This document shows, piece after piece, positions 36,229 through 44,708 of a stretch of DNA of 64,000 bases. How positions within the stretch are numbered: position 1 is the first letter of the stretch; every line of letters starts with the position of its first letter. The notes beneath the pieces are model-generated. The model did no database searches. It was not told where the DNA came from and saw only the letters and a list, made by a program, of their open reading frames with translations. The position numbers and the translations under genes are program-made. This DNA comes from Mesorhizobium sp. B2-4-15 (GTDB lineage: Bacteria > Pseudomonadota > Alphaproteobacteria > Rhizobiales > Rhizobiaceae), in contig NZ_VFUZ01000002.1 in assembly GCF_006658505.1 (NCBI RefSeq), forward strand, positions 124,001 through 188,000, in the 5' to 3' direction.

Positions 36229-37029
36229 TCAATCTCCAAACAGCGAGGCGAGACCATTGGTGATCATTTCGCTGCGCTCGTCAGGGCCGTTGCCCGACTG
36301 CGGGTGAAGCATCAGCGGCGGGCGGATGGCGAGTTTTCCCCGCGCGCCAAGCGCTGCGCGTACGACGATGCGGATCGCAGTCGCGTCGGGGCGAGGGTGC
36401 ACGGCCAGCATCTCGGCGTCGCCGAATCGGCCGGCGATCGCATCGAGAATGGCGCCGAGCTGTTCGGGTCGCGCGATGATGGCAAGCCCGCCGCGCGGCC
36501 TGACCACCGCCGCCGCGCTGCGGATCCAGCTTTCGAACAACCCGTCTTCCATGACATGGGCTTCCTTCCGCAGGCGCTCTGGCGTGGCGCGGTCCCGTGC
36601 GGCGTTGAAGGGCGGGTTCATGATGACGAAATCGAATTCATTGTCGGCGAGGCCGGCGGCGGCCCGGGCCCGGCCCGACACCGTGACATCGGCGACAAGC
36701 ACGGCTGCGCGATCGCTGAGATGCGCATTGCCGGGATGGGCAAGCGTGGCTGAGGCGAAGGCCGCCATTTCCGGCGCACGTTCAACAAGCACGGCAGCCG
36801 CACCCGGGCAGCGCGACAGCACCGCGAGACCGGCGGCTCCGGCGCCGGCGCCGAAATCGGCGAGGCGTCCGCCAAAGGCGGATGGCACGGAGGCCGCCAG
36901 CATCATCGCATCCATGCCGGCGCGGTGGCCGCCGTGCTTGGGCTGCACAAGCCAGAACCGGCCGCGATGGAAGGCGTCGACCGTATGGGCCGGTGTGTCC
37001 GGGGCGAGGGCGGCTGGCGCGGCCGACAT
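36229..37029 (-). CDS. TrmN6/YfiC-like tRNA adenine N6-methyltransferase
   Basis: A 266-residue class I methyltransferase. The SAM-binding loop DFGAGAGAAGLAVLSR and the adenine-methylating motif NPPF (EFDFVIMNPPFNAARD) place it with N6-adenine RNA/DNA enzymes; the TrmN6/YfiC branch modifies A37 of tRNA. The stop of the DUF2007 gene directly abuts its start, so the two are co-translated. Confidence 0.88.
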   Translation of the reverse strand: MSAAPAALAPDTPAHTVDAFHRGRFWLVQPKHGGHRAGMDAMMLAASVPSAFGGRLADFGAGAGAAGLAVLSRCPGAAAVLVERAPEMAAFASATLAHPGNAHLSDRAAVLVADVTVSGRARAAAGLADNEFDFVIMNPPFNAARDRATPERLRKEAHVMEDGLFESWIRSAAAVVRPRGGLAIIARPEQLGAILDAIAGRFGDAEMLAVHPRPDATAIRIVVRAALGARGKLAIRPPLMLHPQSGNGPDERSEMITNGLASLFGD

Positions 37030-37254
37030 TTATTTCCCGCGTATCTCGTTGGCGATGCCGGCGTCCCTCAGGATGCGCCGTGCGGCGTCGGCCTGCTCGG
37101 CGTCGACCATGACGCGCCGCGGCAGGATGCCGAGCGAGCCGTCGAGAACGCTCATGTTCTGGTCGGCGACGAAGCAGCCGATGCCGGCATCGCGCATCAG
37201 CGATTCGACAAAGGAGATGATGACGGCGTCGTTGGTGCGGATGAGCTCTATCAT
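37030..37254 (-). CDS. DUF2007 family protein
   Basis: A 74-residue protein (MIELIRTNDAVIISFVESLM, later MSVLDGSLGILPRRVMV) of the DUF2007 family, sometimes described as a putative signal transducer. No biochemical role is known. Its stop is immediately next to the methyltransferase start. The 291 nt upstream, divergent from the polyprenyl synthase gene, contain a TTGACA at 37424 but no convincing -10. Confidence 0.9.
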   Translation of the reverse strand: MIELIRTNDAVIISFVESLMRDAGIGCFVADQNMSVLDGSLGILPRRVMVDAEQADAARRILRDAGIANEIRGK

Positions 37255-37545
37255 CGGGCGAAACTCTCAGTTTGCGGCGCTGATGTAAACGGGGACGTGA
37301 ATTCCTGGCATTTCCAGGCACCCAGATTCACCTCTGAGCGACGACATGGTCGCGGCCCCACCCTGTCGACCGCCAGCTGTCCACCTCGCATCGTCGGCAG
37401 AGCCTCGCTCCCTGCGGTATCGGTTGACACGCTGTCATCGCCGCCGCGCCAATTCGCCACTTGCCGTGGCCATGTCCGCCGCCCTAGAGTCACACTGGGA
37501 TTAAGGGTGCCGTCGCACGCGTTATACCAAGGCGGGAGAGTTGTC

Positions 37546-38562
37546 GTGGGTGTCGTTCTCAACATGGAAAATGGGAAGCGGGAACCCGCCTCCATCAAGG
37601 ATCTGATCGATCTGACGGCGGGCGACATGGGACGTGTCAACGAATTGATCCTGTCCAAGGCCGGCTCCGATGTCGAGATGATCCCGGAGGTCGCCAACCA
37701 CCTGATCTCGTCCGGCGGCAAGCGGCTGCGGCCGATGCTGACGCTGGCCGCAGCGCAGATGTTCGGCTATGCCGGCGAAGGCCACGTCAAGCTCGCCACC
37801 TCGGTCGAGTTCATGCACACCGCCACGCTTCTGCACGACGATGTCGTCGACGAGAGCGGCATGCGGCGCGGCAAGAAGACCGCCCGCATGATCTGGGGTA
37901 ACCAGGCCAGCGTTCTGGTCGGCGACTTCCTGCTCGGCCAGGCCTTCCGCATGATGGTCGATGTCGGCTCGCTCGAGGCGCTCGACATCCTGTCGAGCGC
38001 CGCCTCGATCATCGCCGAGGGCGAGGTCATGCAGTTGGCGGCGGCCAAGAATCTGGAGACGACCGAGGACGAGCACTTCGCCGTGATCAAAGCCAAGACC
38101 GCCGCGCTGTTTTCGGCCGCTGCCGAGGTTGGACCGGTCATTGCCCTGGCGACCCGCAATGATCGCGCCGCACTTCGCTCCTATGGCATGAATCTCGGGC
38201 TCGCTTTCCAGCTCATCGACGATGCGCTGGACTATGGCGGCACCAGCAAGGACCTGGGCAAGAATGTCGGTGACGATTTCCGCGAGGGCAAGGTGACCTT
38301 GCCGGTCATTCTCGCCTACCGGCGCGGCACCAAGGCCGAGCGCACCTTCTGGAAACGCGCCATCGAGGACAATGTCGTCGATGACGCAGGCCTGGAAAAG
38401 GCGATCGGCCTGATGACCCGACACGGCGCCATCGCCGATACGATCGGGCGCGCCCGCCATTTCGGCGAGATCGCCCGCGACGCGCTGGCGCCGTTGGAAG
38501 AGACGCCGCAGAAATCGGCGCTGATCGACGTCATCGATTTCTGCATCAGCCGGGTGAACTGA
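37546..38562 (+). CDS. Polyprenyl diphosphate synthase (octaprenyl/decaprenyl type)
   Basis: A 338-residue enzyme that extends farnesyl diphosphate with isopentenyl diphosphate for the ubiquinone side chain. Both aspartate-rich motifs are present: LLHDDVVDESG (near residue 95) and LIDDALDYGG (near 225), plus GGKRLRPML. It starts at GTG 37546 with GGGAGAG 5 nt upstream; ATG 37564 is possible but drops the coupled site. It fits with ubiA at 52.9 kb, which uses its product. Confidence 0.93.
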   Translation: MGVVLNMENGKREPASIKDLIDLTAGDMGRVNELILSKAGSDVEMIPEVANHLISSGGKRLRPMLTLAAAQMFGYAGEGHVKLATSVEFMHTATLLHDDVVDESGMRRGKKTARMIWGNQASVLVGDFLLGQAFRMMVDVGSLEALDILSSAASIIAEGEVMQLAAAKNLETTEDEHFAVIKAKTAALFSAAAEVGPVIALATRNDRAALRSYGMNLGLAFQLIDDALDYGGTSKDLGKNVGDDFREGKVTLPVILAYRRGTKAERTFWKRAIEDNVVDDAGLEKAIGLMTRHGAIADTIGRARHFGEIARDALAPLEETPQKSALIDVIDFCISRVN

Positions 38563-38651
38563 ACGGCGTTTCTCCGGAATTTCCCCGGCATTGTGTTGGG
38601 GAATGCCGGCAACCACGGTCTCGCCGTCTCGACAAGCTGCCCTGCCGCAAA

Positions 38652-38661
38652 TTATCTATAA
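38652..38661 (+). promoter_or_regulatory. BioR operator before bioR
   Basis: TTATCTATAA matches the BioR box known in Rhizobiales. It ends 3 nt before the bioR start codon, so bound BioR would block its own expression. The same exact decamer precedes bioY. Confidence 0.8.
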
Positions 38662-38664
38662 AAT

Positions 38665-39333
38665 ATGGCAAAGGGCACGGACGACACCATAGCGGTGCGC
38701 ATCAGCAAGGCGCTCGCGGACCGCATCATCTCCGGCGCGATCGAGCCTGGTGCCCGGCTGCGCCAGGATCATGTCGCCGAGGAATTCCACACCAGCCATG
38801 TTCCGGTACGCGAGGCGTTCCGCCGCCTGGAGGCGCAGGGGCTCGCCGTCAGCGAGCCGCGCCGCGGGGTGCGCGTCGCCGCCTTTGATCTCGGCGAGGT
38901 CAAGGAGGTCGCTGAAATGCGGGCAGCACTCGAAGTGCTGGCGCTGCGCCATGCCGCGCCGCATCTGACGTCGGCCATTCTCGATCTCGCCGAGGAAGCC
39001 ACCAAGGCCGGTGACAAATCCCGCGACGTCAGGTCATGGGAAGAAGCCAACCGCGCCTTTCACCGGCTGATCCTGGCGCCGTGCGCCATGCCGCGGCTGC
39101 TCGCCACCATCGATGACCTGCACGCCGCCAGCGCCCGCTTCCTGTTCGCGGCATGGCGATCGGAGTGGGAGACGCGCACCGATCAGGACCACCGGGCAAT
39201 ACTGACCGCCTTGCGGCAGGGAAACACCGAATCGGCCGCTGCGACGCTGGGGCGGCATGTCCAGTGGATTGGCCGCAAGCCGGTCAGGACGGCCTCGGGA
39301 GCGACGCGCGAAGCCTTCGCGATCGTGGGTTGA
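38665..39333 (+). CDS. bioR: GntR-family biotin regulator BioR
   Basis: A 222-residue repressor with an N-terminal winged helix (residues about 10-75; EEFHTSHVPVREAFRRLEAQGL) and a FadR/FCD-type C-terminal domain. The match is in the BioR group of biotin regulators, supported by two TTATCTATAA operators, one here and one before bioY. No long ribosome site is visible, because the operator occupies the region directly before the ATG. Confidence 0.88.
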   Translation: MAKGTDDTIAVRISKALADRIISGAIEPGARLRQDHVAEEFHTSHVPVREAFRRLEAQGLAVSEPRRGVRVAAFDLGEVKEVAEMRAALEVLALRHAAPHLTSAILDLAEEATKAGDKSRDVRSWEEANRAFHRLILAPCAMPRLLATIDDLHAASARFLFAAWRSEWETRTDQDHRAILTALRQGNTESAAATLGRHVQWIGRKPVRTASGATREAFAIVG

Positions 39334-39382
39334 TGCATGTCGCCCGAAAGTGGCCTCGGTTTTTTGGCCGAGCGACATCCAT
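39333..39382. repeat. Rhizobial intergenic palindrome
   Basis: The ATGCATGTCGCCC...GCGACATCCAT unit begins in the bioR stop codon. The inner arms CCTCGG and CCGAG flank a T-rich centre. It is the second of three copies in the window (35198, 39333, 43238) and could act as a stop between bioR and bioY. Confidence 0.65.
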
Positions 39383-39490
39383 AAAACAAGGACCTGAAGC
39401 GCGTTGTGACGTGCTTCAGACAGTCTTTGCCCTGGGGAGGCTTGCTATCTCCGGAGAAATGTGGATTCGATAATAGATCGAAAGCCGAAA

Positions 39491-39500
39491 TTATCTATAA
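39491..39500 (+). promoter_or_regulatory. BioR operator before bioY
   Basis: TTATCTATAA at 39491-39500, 24 nt before the bioY start. A degenerate copy, TAATAGATCG (39471-39480), agrees with the opposite-strand consensus TTATAGATAA at seven of ten positions and may be a second half-site. Confidence 0.85.
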
Positions 39501-39523
39501 TTCCATCGATCGAAGGAATCCCC

Positions 39524-40117
39524 ATGACAGACATTGCATTCACGTCCCGTAAGCCATCCTTCAGCCCACTCCGGCTCCAGGACCGCTCCCTTGGCTGGCA
39601 GGCCGGCGCCGTGGTGCTCGGTACGCTGTTCCTGGCGCTGTCCTCCTATATCGAGGTGCCGATGGTGCCTGTTCCCGTGACCATGCAGACCTTCGCCGTG
39701 ACGCTCATTGGCGCGCTCTATGGCTGGCGGCTTGGCGCGCTCACCATAGCGGCATGGCTGGTCGAAGGCGCGGCCGGCTTTCCGGTCCTGGCCGGAGGCG
39801 CTGCCGGTTTGCAGCATTTCGTCGGACCGACCGGCGGCTATCTCTTCGCCTTCCCGATCACCGGCGCGCTGGTCGGCTGGCTGGCCGAGCGTGGCTGGAA
39901 CGGCAATAGGGTGGTGTTTGCCTTCGCCGCCATGCTGCTCGGCAACCTTGTCTGCCTGGCGCTCGGCACGGCCTGGCTTGCCGTCATGATCGGTGCCGGG
40001 AAGGCCATCACTTTCGGCTTCCTGCCGTTCATCGTCGGCGGGTTGTTGAAGTCGGCGCTCGGTGCGGCGACACTCATGGCGCTTCGCGGCGGCAAGGCGA
40101 AGCCGGTCAATCCGTGA
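39524..40117 (+). CDS. bioY: Biotin transporter BioY
   Basis: A 197-residue inner-membrane protein with about six helices, the S component of a biotin ECF-type carrier. Family blocks include YIEVPMVPVPVTMQTFAV and the GPTGGYLFAFPI loop. Regulation by BioR is inferred from the operator directly upstream. The last codons and the stop lie in the first unit of a 14-bp tandem repeat. No bioM/bioN genes are near, so it may work alone or with components elsewhere. Confidence 0.95.
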   Translation: MTDIAFTSRKPSFSPLRLQDRSLGWQAGAVVLGTLFLALSSYIEVPMVPVPVTMQTFAVTLIGALYGWRLGALTIAAWLVEGAAGFPVLAGGAAGLQHFVGPTGGYLFAFPITGALVGWLAERGWNGNRVVFAFAAMLLGNLVCLALGTAWLAVMIGAGKAITFGFLPFIVGGLLKSALGAATLMALRGGKAKPVNP

Positions 40118-40167
40118 CGATCGGGCCGTGACGATCGGGCCATGACTATCGGGCCATGACGATCAGG
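40114..40167 (+). repeat. 14-bp tandem repeat joining bioY stop to DUF1284 start
   Basis: Four adjacent units: GTGACGATCGGGCC (40114-40127), the same (40128-40141), ATGACTATCGGGCC (40142-40155) and ATGACGATCAGG (40156-40167, partial). The bioY TGA is in the first, and the DUF1284 ATG is the first three bases of the fourth. A 14-bp period shifts frame each time, so only unit 4 gives the long frame. Confidence 0.85.
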
Positions 40168-40605
40168 TTGCGCGCCCATCACCTCCTTTGCCTGCTCACC
40201 TATGTGGGCAAGGGATACAGCCCCGCCTTCACCGCCAATTATGACGGGATCGCGGAGCGCCTGAGCCGGGGCGAGGACATCCTCCTCGTTTCCGGTCCGG
40301 ACGATATCTGCGCTCCATTGCTTGATGAGCCTGAACCGCACTGCCTGCGCGACAGCGCGGCCGCACGCGACCAACTGGCCGCGCAGGACGTGGAGGAACT
40401 GCTGGCCCGGTCAATCCATGCCGGCGTCCGCCTCGATCTCGGTGCCGCCATGCTGATACGGATGCGGCAGGCATTTTCGACCGGCCTCGTGCGCAAGGCG
40501 TGCGGCGGCTGCGAATGGAGCGGGCTGTGCAGCACCATCGCCGCCGGCGGTTATCCCGATACGCGGCTGCAGCGGCCCGTTGACGCGCAAGATTGTCCCT
40601 TCTAG
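40156..40605 (+). CDS. DUF1284 family protein
   Basis: A 149-residue protein beginning RLRAHHLLCLLTYVGKGYS and with a cluster of cysteines near the C terminus (ACGGCEWSGLC, plus a last Cys in AQDCPF), which suggests a metal or iron-sulfur site. Function is unknown. Its ATG is in the fourth copy of a 14-bp repeat and has no clean ribosome site, so translation may depend on coupling with bioY. Confidence 0.85.
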   Translation: MTIRLRAHHLLCLLTYVGKGYSPAFTANYDGIAERLSRGEDILLVSGPDDICAPLLDEPEPHCLRDSAAARDQLAAQDVEELLARSIHAGVRLDLGAAMLIRMRQAFSTGLVRKACGGCEWSGLCSTIAAGGYPDTRLQRPVDAQDCPF

Positions 40606-40747
40606 CCATGGTTTGTTAATCGGGTGACCCGATTGTGAATTTCATGCGGATTGAAGCGCGACCCCAAAAAGGCCATGCTTTGCCTGGAAGATCGAGTCTA
40701 CGTCGATCCCGCTGACGCGGAGACGGCGCCTGGCTGAAAGGGATATG

Positions 40748-42523
40748 ATGCAGCAAGGACGTGCGCGCTGGCTGACAAGGCTGGCAATTGTGACCGGCAT
40801 GGCGATTTCGGCTTTGCCGGCCTATGCCAAGCAATCCACCGAACCGGTCAAGATCTCGTCGTTCTCCGGCGCCTATCTGGCCGCCAGGATCGCCGAAGGC
40901 GACAACGACCTCGACAGCGCCATCGCCTATTACAAGCAGGCCCTGGCCTTTAACCCGGGCGACACCGGCCTGCAGCAAAGCCTGATGCTGTCGCTGGTCG
41001 CGCAAGGACGCTTCGACGAATCCCTGGTCTATGCCGACAAGCTCAAGGAAGTGCCCGATGTCGAGCGCTTCTCGCGCTTGGCGCTGGCCGTCGATTCCTT
41101 CCACAAGAAGGATTTCACCAAAGCGCAGTACTGGCTCAAGCTGTCGCTGGAATCCGATCTGGACCGGCTGATTTCAGGCGTTATGTCTGGCTGGGCACAG
41201 CAAGGTGCCGGTGAAGCCGCCGACGCGATGGCATCGATCGACAAGCTGCAGGGACCGGACTGGTTCGGCCTGTTCAAGTCCTTTCACCGCGCGCTGATCG
41301 CCGACGCCTCCAACATGCCCGAGAAGGCCGAGGCGATCTATGCCGCGACGTTGCAGGATACTGCCGCCGGCGGTGCGGCTCCCGAAACCTGGATGCGCAA
41401 TGCGCAGGCCTATGCCTCGTTCCTGGCCCGCAAGGGCGATAAGGCCAAGGCGATCTCGGTGCTCAATCAGGCCGAGGCGTTTTCGCCGGGCAAGCTGGAA
41501 GTCGTCGCCTTGCGCGACAGGATTGCCAAGGGCGACAAGATTGCGCCCTTCGTTTCCGGCCCGTCCGACGGTGCCTCCGAGATCCTGCTCGATCTCGCCA
41601 CCGCGCTCAATCGTGGCGGCGGCGAGCCGTTCGTTCGTCTCTACCTGCAATATGCTCTCGCCTTGAAGCCCGACAGCGATGCGGCGCTTGTGCAGCTTGC
41701 CGCGGTCGCCGAGCAATTGAAGGACGGCGAGGGCGCCATCGCGCTTTATCGGCGGATCCCCGATTCTTCACCGCTGAAGGAGCTTTCGGACCTGCAGCTC
41801 GGCCTCAACCTTGCCGATCTCGGCCGCCATGACGAGGCGATCACGCATCTCAAGGCATTCGTCGATGCCCATCCCGCCGACATGCGCGCCTATCTGGCGC
41901 TTGGCGGGGTCTATTCCTCGAAGGATGATTTCCGCTCGGCCGCCAATCTCTACGACAAGGCCGTCGAGGTGCTGAAGACGCCGACCGCGGCCAACTGGAA
42001 CATCTTCTACCAGCGCGGCATCGCCTATGAGCGCCTGAAGGAATGGCCGAAGGCCGAGCCGAATTTCCGCAAGGCGCTGGAGTTGCAGCCGGATCAGCCG
42101 CAGGTGCTCAACTACCTCGGCTATTCCTGGGTCGACATGAATACGAACCTGAAGGAAGGCCTGGCGATGATCCAGAAGGCCGTCGATCTCAGGCCGAGCG
42201 ACGGTTATATCGTGGATTCGCTGGGCTGGGCCTATTTCCGGCTCGGCAGGTTCGATGACGCGGTGCGCGAGATGGAGCGCGCCGTATCGCTGAAGCCGGA
42301 AGATCCGGTGCTGAATGACCATCTCGGTGACGCTTACTGGCGCGTCGGCCGCAGGCTGGAAGCCACCTTCCAGTGGAACCAGGCCCGCGCCCTGAAGCCC
42401 GATCCCGACGTGCTGGCCGCTTTGCAGCAGAAGTTGATGAAAGGCCTGCCGCCGATCGAGTCCAACACGGCGCAGGAAACCCCTAAGGTCAAGCCTGAGC
42501 CGGTGCCCGCCCCGAAGGGCTGA
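40748..42523 (+). CDS. Large periplasmic tetratricopeptide-repeat protein
   Basis: A protein of 591 residues: signal peptide (residues about 1-28, ending LPAYAKQ) and many tetratricopeptide repeats through to about residue 560, e.g. LNYLGYSWVDMNTNLKEGLA and VDSLGWAYFRLGRFDDAV. The short Pro-rich tail closes it. It resembles envelope TPR scaffold proteins; partners are unknown. ATG 40748 is preferred over 40745 for its spacing from AAGGGA. A terminator follows. Confidence 0.9.
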   Translation: MQQGRARWLTRLAIVTGMAISALPAYAKQSTEPVKISSFSGAYLAARIAEGDNDLDSAIAYYKQALAFNPGDTGLQQSLMLSLVAQGRFDESLVYADKLKEVPDVERFSRLALAVDSFHKKDFTKAQYWLKLSLESDLDRLISGVMSGWAQQGAGEAADAMASIDKLQGPDWFGLFKSFHRALIADASNMPEKAEAIYAATLQDTAAGGAAPETWMRNAQAYASFLARKGDKAKAISVLNQAEAFSPGKLEVVALRDRIAKGDKIAPFVSGPSDGASEILLDLATALNRGGGEPFVRLYLQYALALKPDSDAALVQLAAVAEQLKDGEGAIALYRRIPDSSPLKELSDLQLGLNLADLGRHDEAITHLKAFVDAHPADMRAYLALGGVYSSKDDFRSAANLYDKAVEVLKTPTAANWNIFYQRGIAYERLKEWPKAEPNFRKALELQPDQPQVLNYLGYSWVDMNTNLKEGLAMIQKAVDLRPSDGYIVDSLGWAYFRLGRFDDAVREMERAVSLKPEDPVLNDHLGDAYWRVGRRLEATFQWNQARALKPDPDVLAALQQKLMKGLPPIESNTAQETPKVKPEPVPAPKG

Positions 42524-42544
42524 GATCGTCTCTTTCGAATGCGG

Positions 42545-42577
42545 ACGGGGCTCTTTTCAGGGCCCCGTTTTCGTTTG
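42545..42577 (+). terminator. Rho-independent terminator of the TPR gene
   Basis: ACGGGGC (42545-42551) and GCCCCGT (42562-42568) form a perfect 7-bp stem, with a 10-nt loop and the T-rich run TTTTCGTTT. It lies between convergent genes (TPR plus, GNAT minus) and the A-rich/T-rich sides could serve both. Confidence 0.75.
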
Positions 42578-42601
42578 GAAAGGGGTCGATACGCTGCTGT
42601 C

Positions 42602-43063
42602 TCAGAACAGCTTGCGATAGACGACAAAGCCGGAGCGTTCGCCGACCTTGTCATAGAGCTTCATTGCCGTGTGGTTGGTTTCGTGCGTCAGCCAGTATAC
42701 CCGGCCCGAACCGGCGGCTTGGGCGCGCTCATAGACGCCTTCGATCAGGGCGCGGCCGATGCCCTTTCCACGCGAGGCCTCCGAGGTGAAAAGGTCTTGC
42801 AGATAGCAGTTCGGCGCGATCGCCGTCGTGCTGCGGTGGAAAAGATAGTGCACGAGGCCGAGAAGCTGTCCGTCGCTTTCGGCAACCAGGGCATGGACCG
42901 GCTCATAGGCATCGAAGAAGCGCGACCATGTCATCGCCGTGATTTCGCTAGCCAGCGCCGTCTCGCCCGAGCGGCCATAAAAGGCGTTGTAGCCGTCCCA
43001 CAGCGGCAGCCATCGGTCGAAATCCCGCCGTGTGACGGGGCGGACGATGATGGAACTGGGCAT
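42602..43063 (-). CDS. GNAT-family N-acetyltransferase
   Basis: A 153-residue protein with the acetyl-CoA-binding motif RGKGIGRALIEGVYERAQ (near residue 90) and VYWLTHETNHTAMKLYDKVG of the GNAT fold. The start at 43063 matches the family; the open frame to 43183 does not. The acceptor is unknown. It converges with the TPR gene and is divergent from glyQ, with a rhizobial palindrome between. Confidence 0.88.
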   Translation of the reverse strand: MPSSIIVRPVTRRDFDRWLPLWDGYNAFYGRSGETALASEITAMTWSRFFDAYEPVHALVAESDGQLLGLVHYLFHRSTTAIAPNCYLQDLFTSEASRGKGIGRALIEGVYERAQAAGSGRVYWLTHETNHTAMKLYDKVGERSGFVVYRKLF

Positions 43064-43237
43064 GGCTGAACCTGTGTCGCTGGTTGTGAGGAATCGAACA
43101 GATCGCAGGCTCTCCGAGCCGGCAATGGGCCAGTCCCCTGCAAAACCTTCAACGTCATGCGGTACGCCCACAGCAGCCCGCATCCGACACGCCTTGCTTG
43201 ACGCTTCGCCGCCATGTCTCTAGGACGGGCCGGCAAG

Positions 43238-43284
43238 AGCATAATCCCGAAAAGTGGGTACCGGTTTTTGGAAAAGATCATGCT
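43238..43284. repeat. Rhizobial intergenic palindrome
   Basis: AGCATAATCCCGAAAAGTGGGTACCGG...AAAAGATCATGCT, the third copy of the ATGCAT-type unit in this window, here with outer AGCAT/ATGCT arms. It lies between the GNAT and glyQ genes. The core CCCGAAAAGTGGG is widely repeated in rhizobia. Confidence 0.75.
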
Positions 43285-43358
43285 CGAACAAATAGATAGA
43301 GCCCCGTCCCGATTGCGTCGGGATGGAACAGGCTCTAGCCTTTGCTGTCGAGGCCGCC

Positions 43359-44303
43359 GTGACGATTGAAATCCCCGCCCACATGCACCCCAGCCGTTCG
43401 TTCCAGGGGCTGATCCTGACCCTGCACAACTACTGGGCCGCCTATGGTTGCGTCATCCTCCAGCCTTACGACATGGAAGTGGGCGCCGGTACGTTTCATC
43501 CGGCAACGACGCTGCGCGCGCTTGGCCCCCGGCGCTGGAACGCCGCCTATGTCCAGCCTTCGCGCCGTCCCAAGGATGGCCGCTATGGCGAGAACCCGAA
43601 CCGGCTGCAGCATTATTATCAGTACCAGGTGATCCTGAAGCCGAATCCGCCTAACCTGCAGGAGCTCTATCTCGGCTCGCTCGCGGCGATCGGCGTCGAT
43701 CCGCTGCTGCATGACATCCGCTTTGTCGAGGACGACTGGGAAAGCCCGACGCTAGGTGCCTGGGGGCTTGGCTGGGAATGCTGGTGCGACGGCATGGAAG
43801 TTTCGCAGTTCACCTATTTCCAGCAGGTCTGCGGCATCGAATGTGCGCCGGTGGCGGGCGAACTGACCTACGGGCTCGAGCGCCTGGCCATGTATGTGCA
43901 GGGCGTCGACAATGTCTATGACCTCAATTTCAACGGCCGTGAAGGCGCCGACAAGGTGACCTATGGCGACGTCTTCCTTCAGGCCGAGCAGGAATATTCG
44001 CGCCACAATTTCGAATACGCCAACACGGCGATGCTGCTCAGACATTTCGAGGATGCCGAGGCCGAGTGCAAGGCGCTGCTCGATGCCGGCGCCCCGGCCT
44101 CGAACGACAATTTGCCGATACACAAGATGGTCTTCCCCGCCTATGACCAGTGCATCAAGGCCAGTCACGTTTTCAATTTGCTCGATGCGCGCGGCGTGAT
44201 CTCGGTCACCGAGCGGCAGAGCTACATCCTGCGGGTGCGCAACCTGGCGAAAGCCTGCGGCGAGGCATTTTTGAAGACGCAGGCAGGTGGGTTGGCGGCT
44301 TAG
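43359..44303 (+). CDS. glyQ: Glycyl-tRNA synthetase alpha subunit
   Basis: A 314-residue alpha subunit of the tetrameric (alpha2 beta2) glycyl-tRNA synthetase, holding the class II active site. The opening [20 protein letters not shown] and [20 protein letters not shown] are invariant family blocks. The start is uncertain: GTG 43359 with GAGGCC upstream, or ATG 43323 or 43383. It should be in one operon with glyS, but here they are separated by about 990 nt containing a nuclease remnant. Confidence 0.95.
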   Translation: MTIEIPAHMHPSRSFQGLILTLHNYWAAYGCVILQPYDMEVGAGTFHPATTLRALGPRRWNAAYVQPSRRPKDGRYGENPNRLQHYYQYQVILKPNPPNLQELYLGSLAAIGVDPLLHDIRFVEDDWESPTLGAWGLGWECWCDGMEVSQFTYFQQVCGIECAPVAGELTYGLERLAMYVQGVDNVYDLNFNGREGADKVTYGDVFLQAEQEYSRHNFEYANTAMLLRHFEDAEAECKALLDAGAPASNDNLPIHKMVFPAYDQCIKASHVFNLLDARGVISVTERQSYILRVRNLAKACGEAFLKTQAGGLAA

Positions 44304-44479
44304 CCAACCGCTTTCGGGAATACGGCGGAGATCCTGATCGGCGCCGCCTTCTGACCGCTTGCGCCGTCGATCGTCCGCAATGCTTGCCTTACGCCCGGCA
44401 TCGAGAAAGCGCCATGGACCTGCGCGGTGAAACAGGCGCTGAGCGCGAGGATCTGCAGAAGTGTGGATGCCGTTTTCAT
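44300..44479 (-). CDS. Small secreted peptide, convergent with glyQ
   Basis: A 59-residue minus-strand frame with a signal-peptide-like N terminus ([22 protein letters not shown]) and a basic C-terminal part. Its TAA overlaps the glyQ stop. No strong ribosome site is visible, and it has no recognised family. It may be a real small protein or a chance frame in GC-rich DNA. The rest of 44480-44640 shows nothing. Confidence 0.4.
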   Translation of the reverse strand: MKTASTLLQILALSACFTAQVHGAFSMPGVRQALRTIDGASGQKAAPIRISAVFPKAVG

Positions 44480-44646
44480 GGTCGTTCAGCCAATAGTTCC
44501 CTGCCTGAGCGTGGGTCGCTCCAGCGCTGCGTTCGGTTCATGGAAATCTTTGATCCAAGGACGGGTCGGACTGCCCCGCCCCGACAGGACGAGCAAAATT
44601 TCTGGAAAGGGTGACAGCGGCCAGCCGAGTTGCTATGCGCTCTTTA

Positions 44647-44703
44647 CCTCCCCCTGGATGGGGGAGGTCGCCGCGAAGCGGCGGGTGGGGGTGACAGCGC
44701 GAC
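44647..44703. repeat. Palindromic repeat, left of DUF559 gene
   Basis: CCTCCCCCTGGATGGGGGAGG (44647-44667) is a near-perfect palindrome, followed by TCGCCGCGAAGCGGCGGGTGGGGGTGACAGCG. The same unit, inverted, is right of the DUF559 gene at about 45110-45165. Together they frame the gene. Confidence 0.7.
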
Positions 44704-44708
44704 GTCCC

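Noticed and set aside
40114..40167. Tandem repeats considered as a CRISPR array
   Set aside because: Units are 14 bp, directly adjacent, without spacers, and no cas genes are near.
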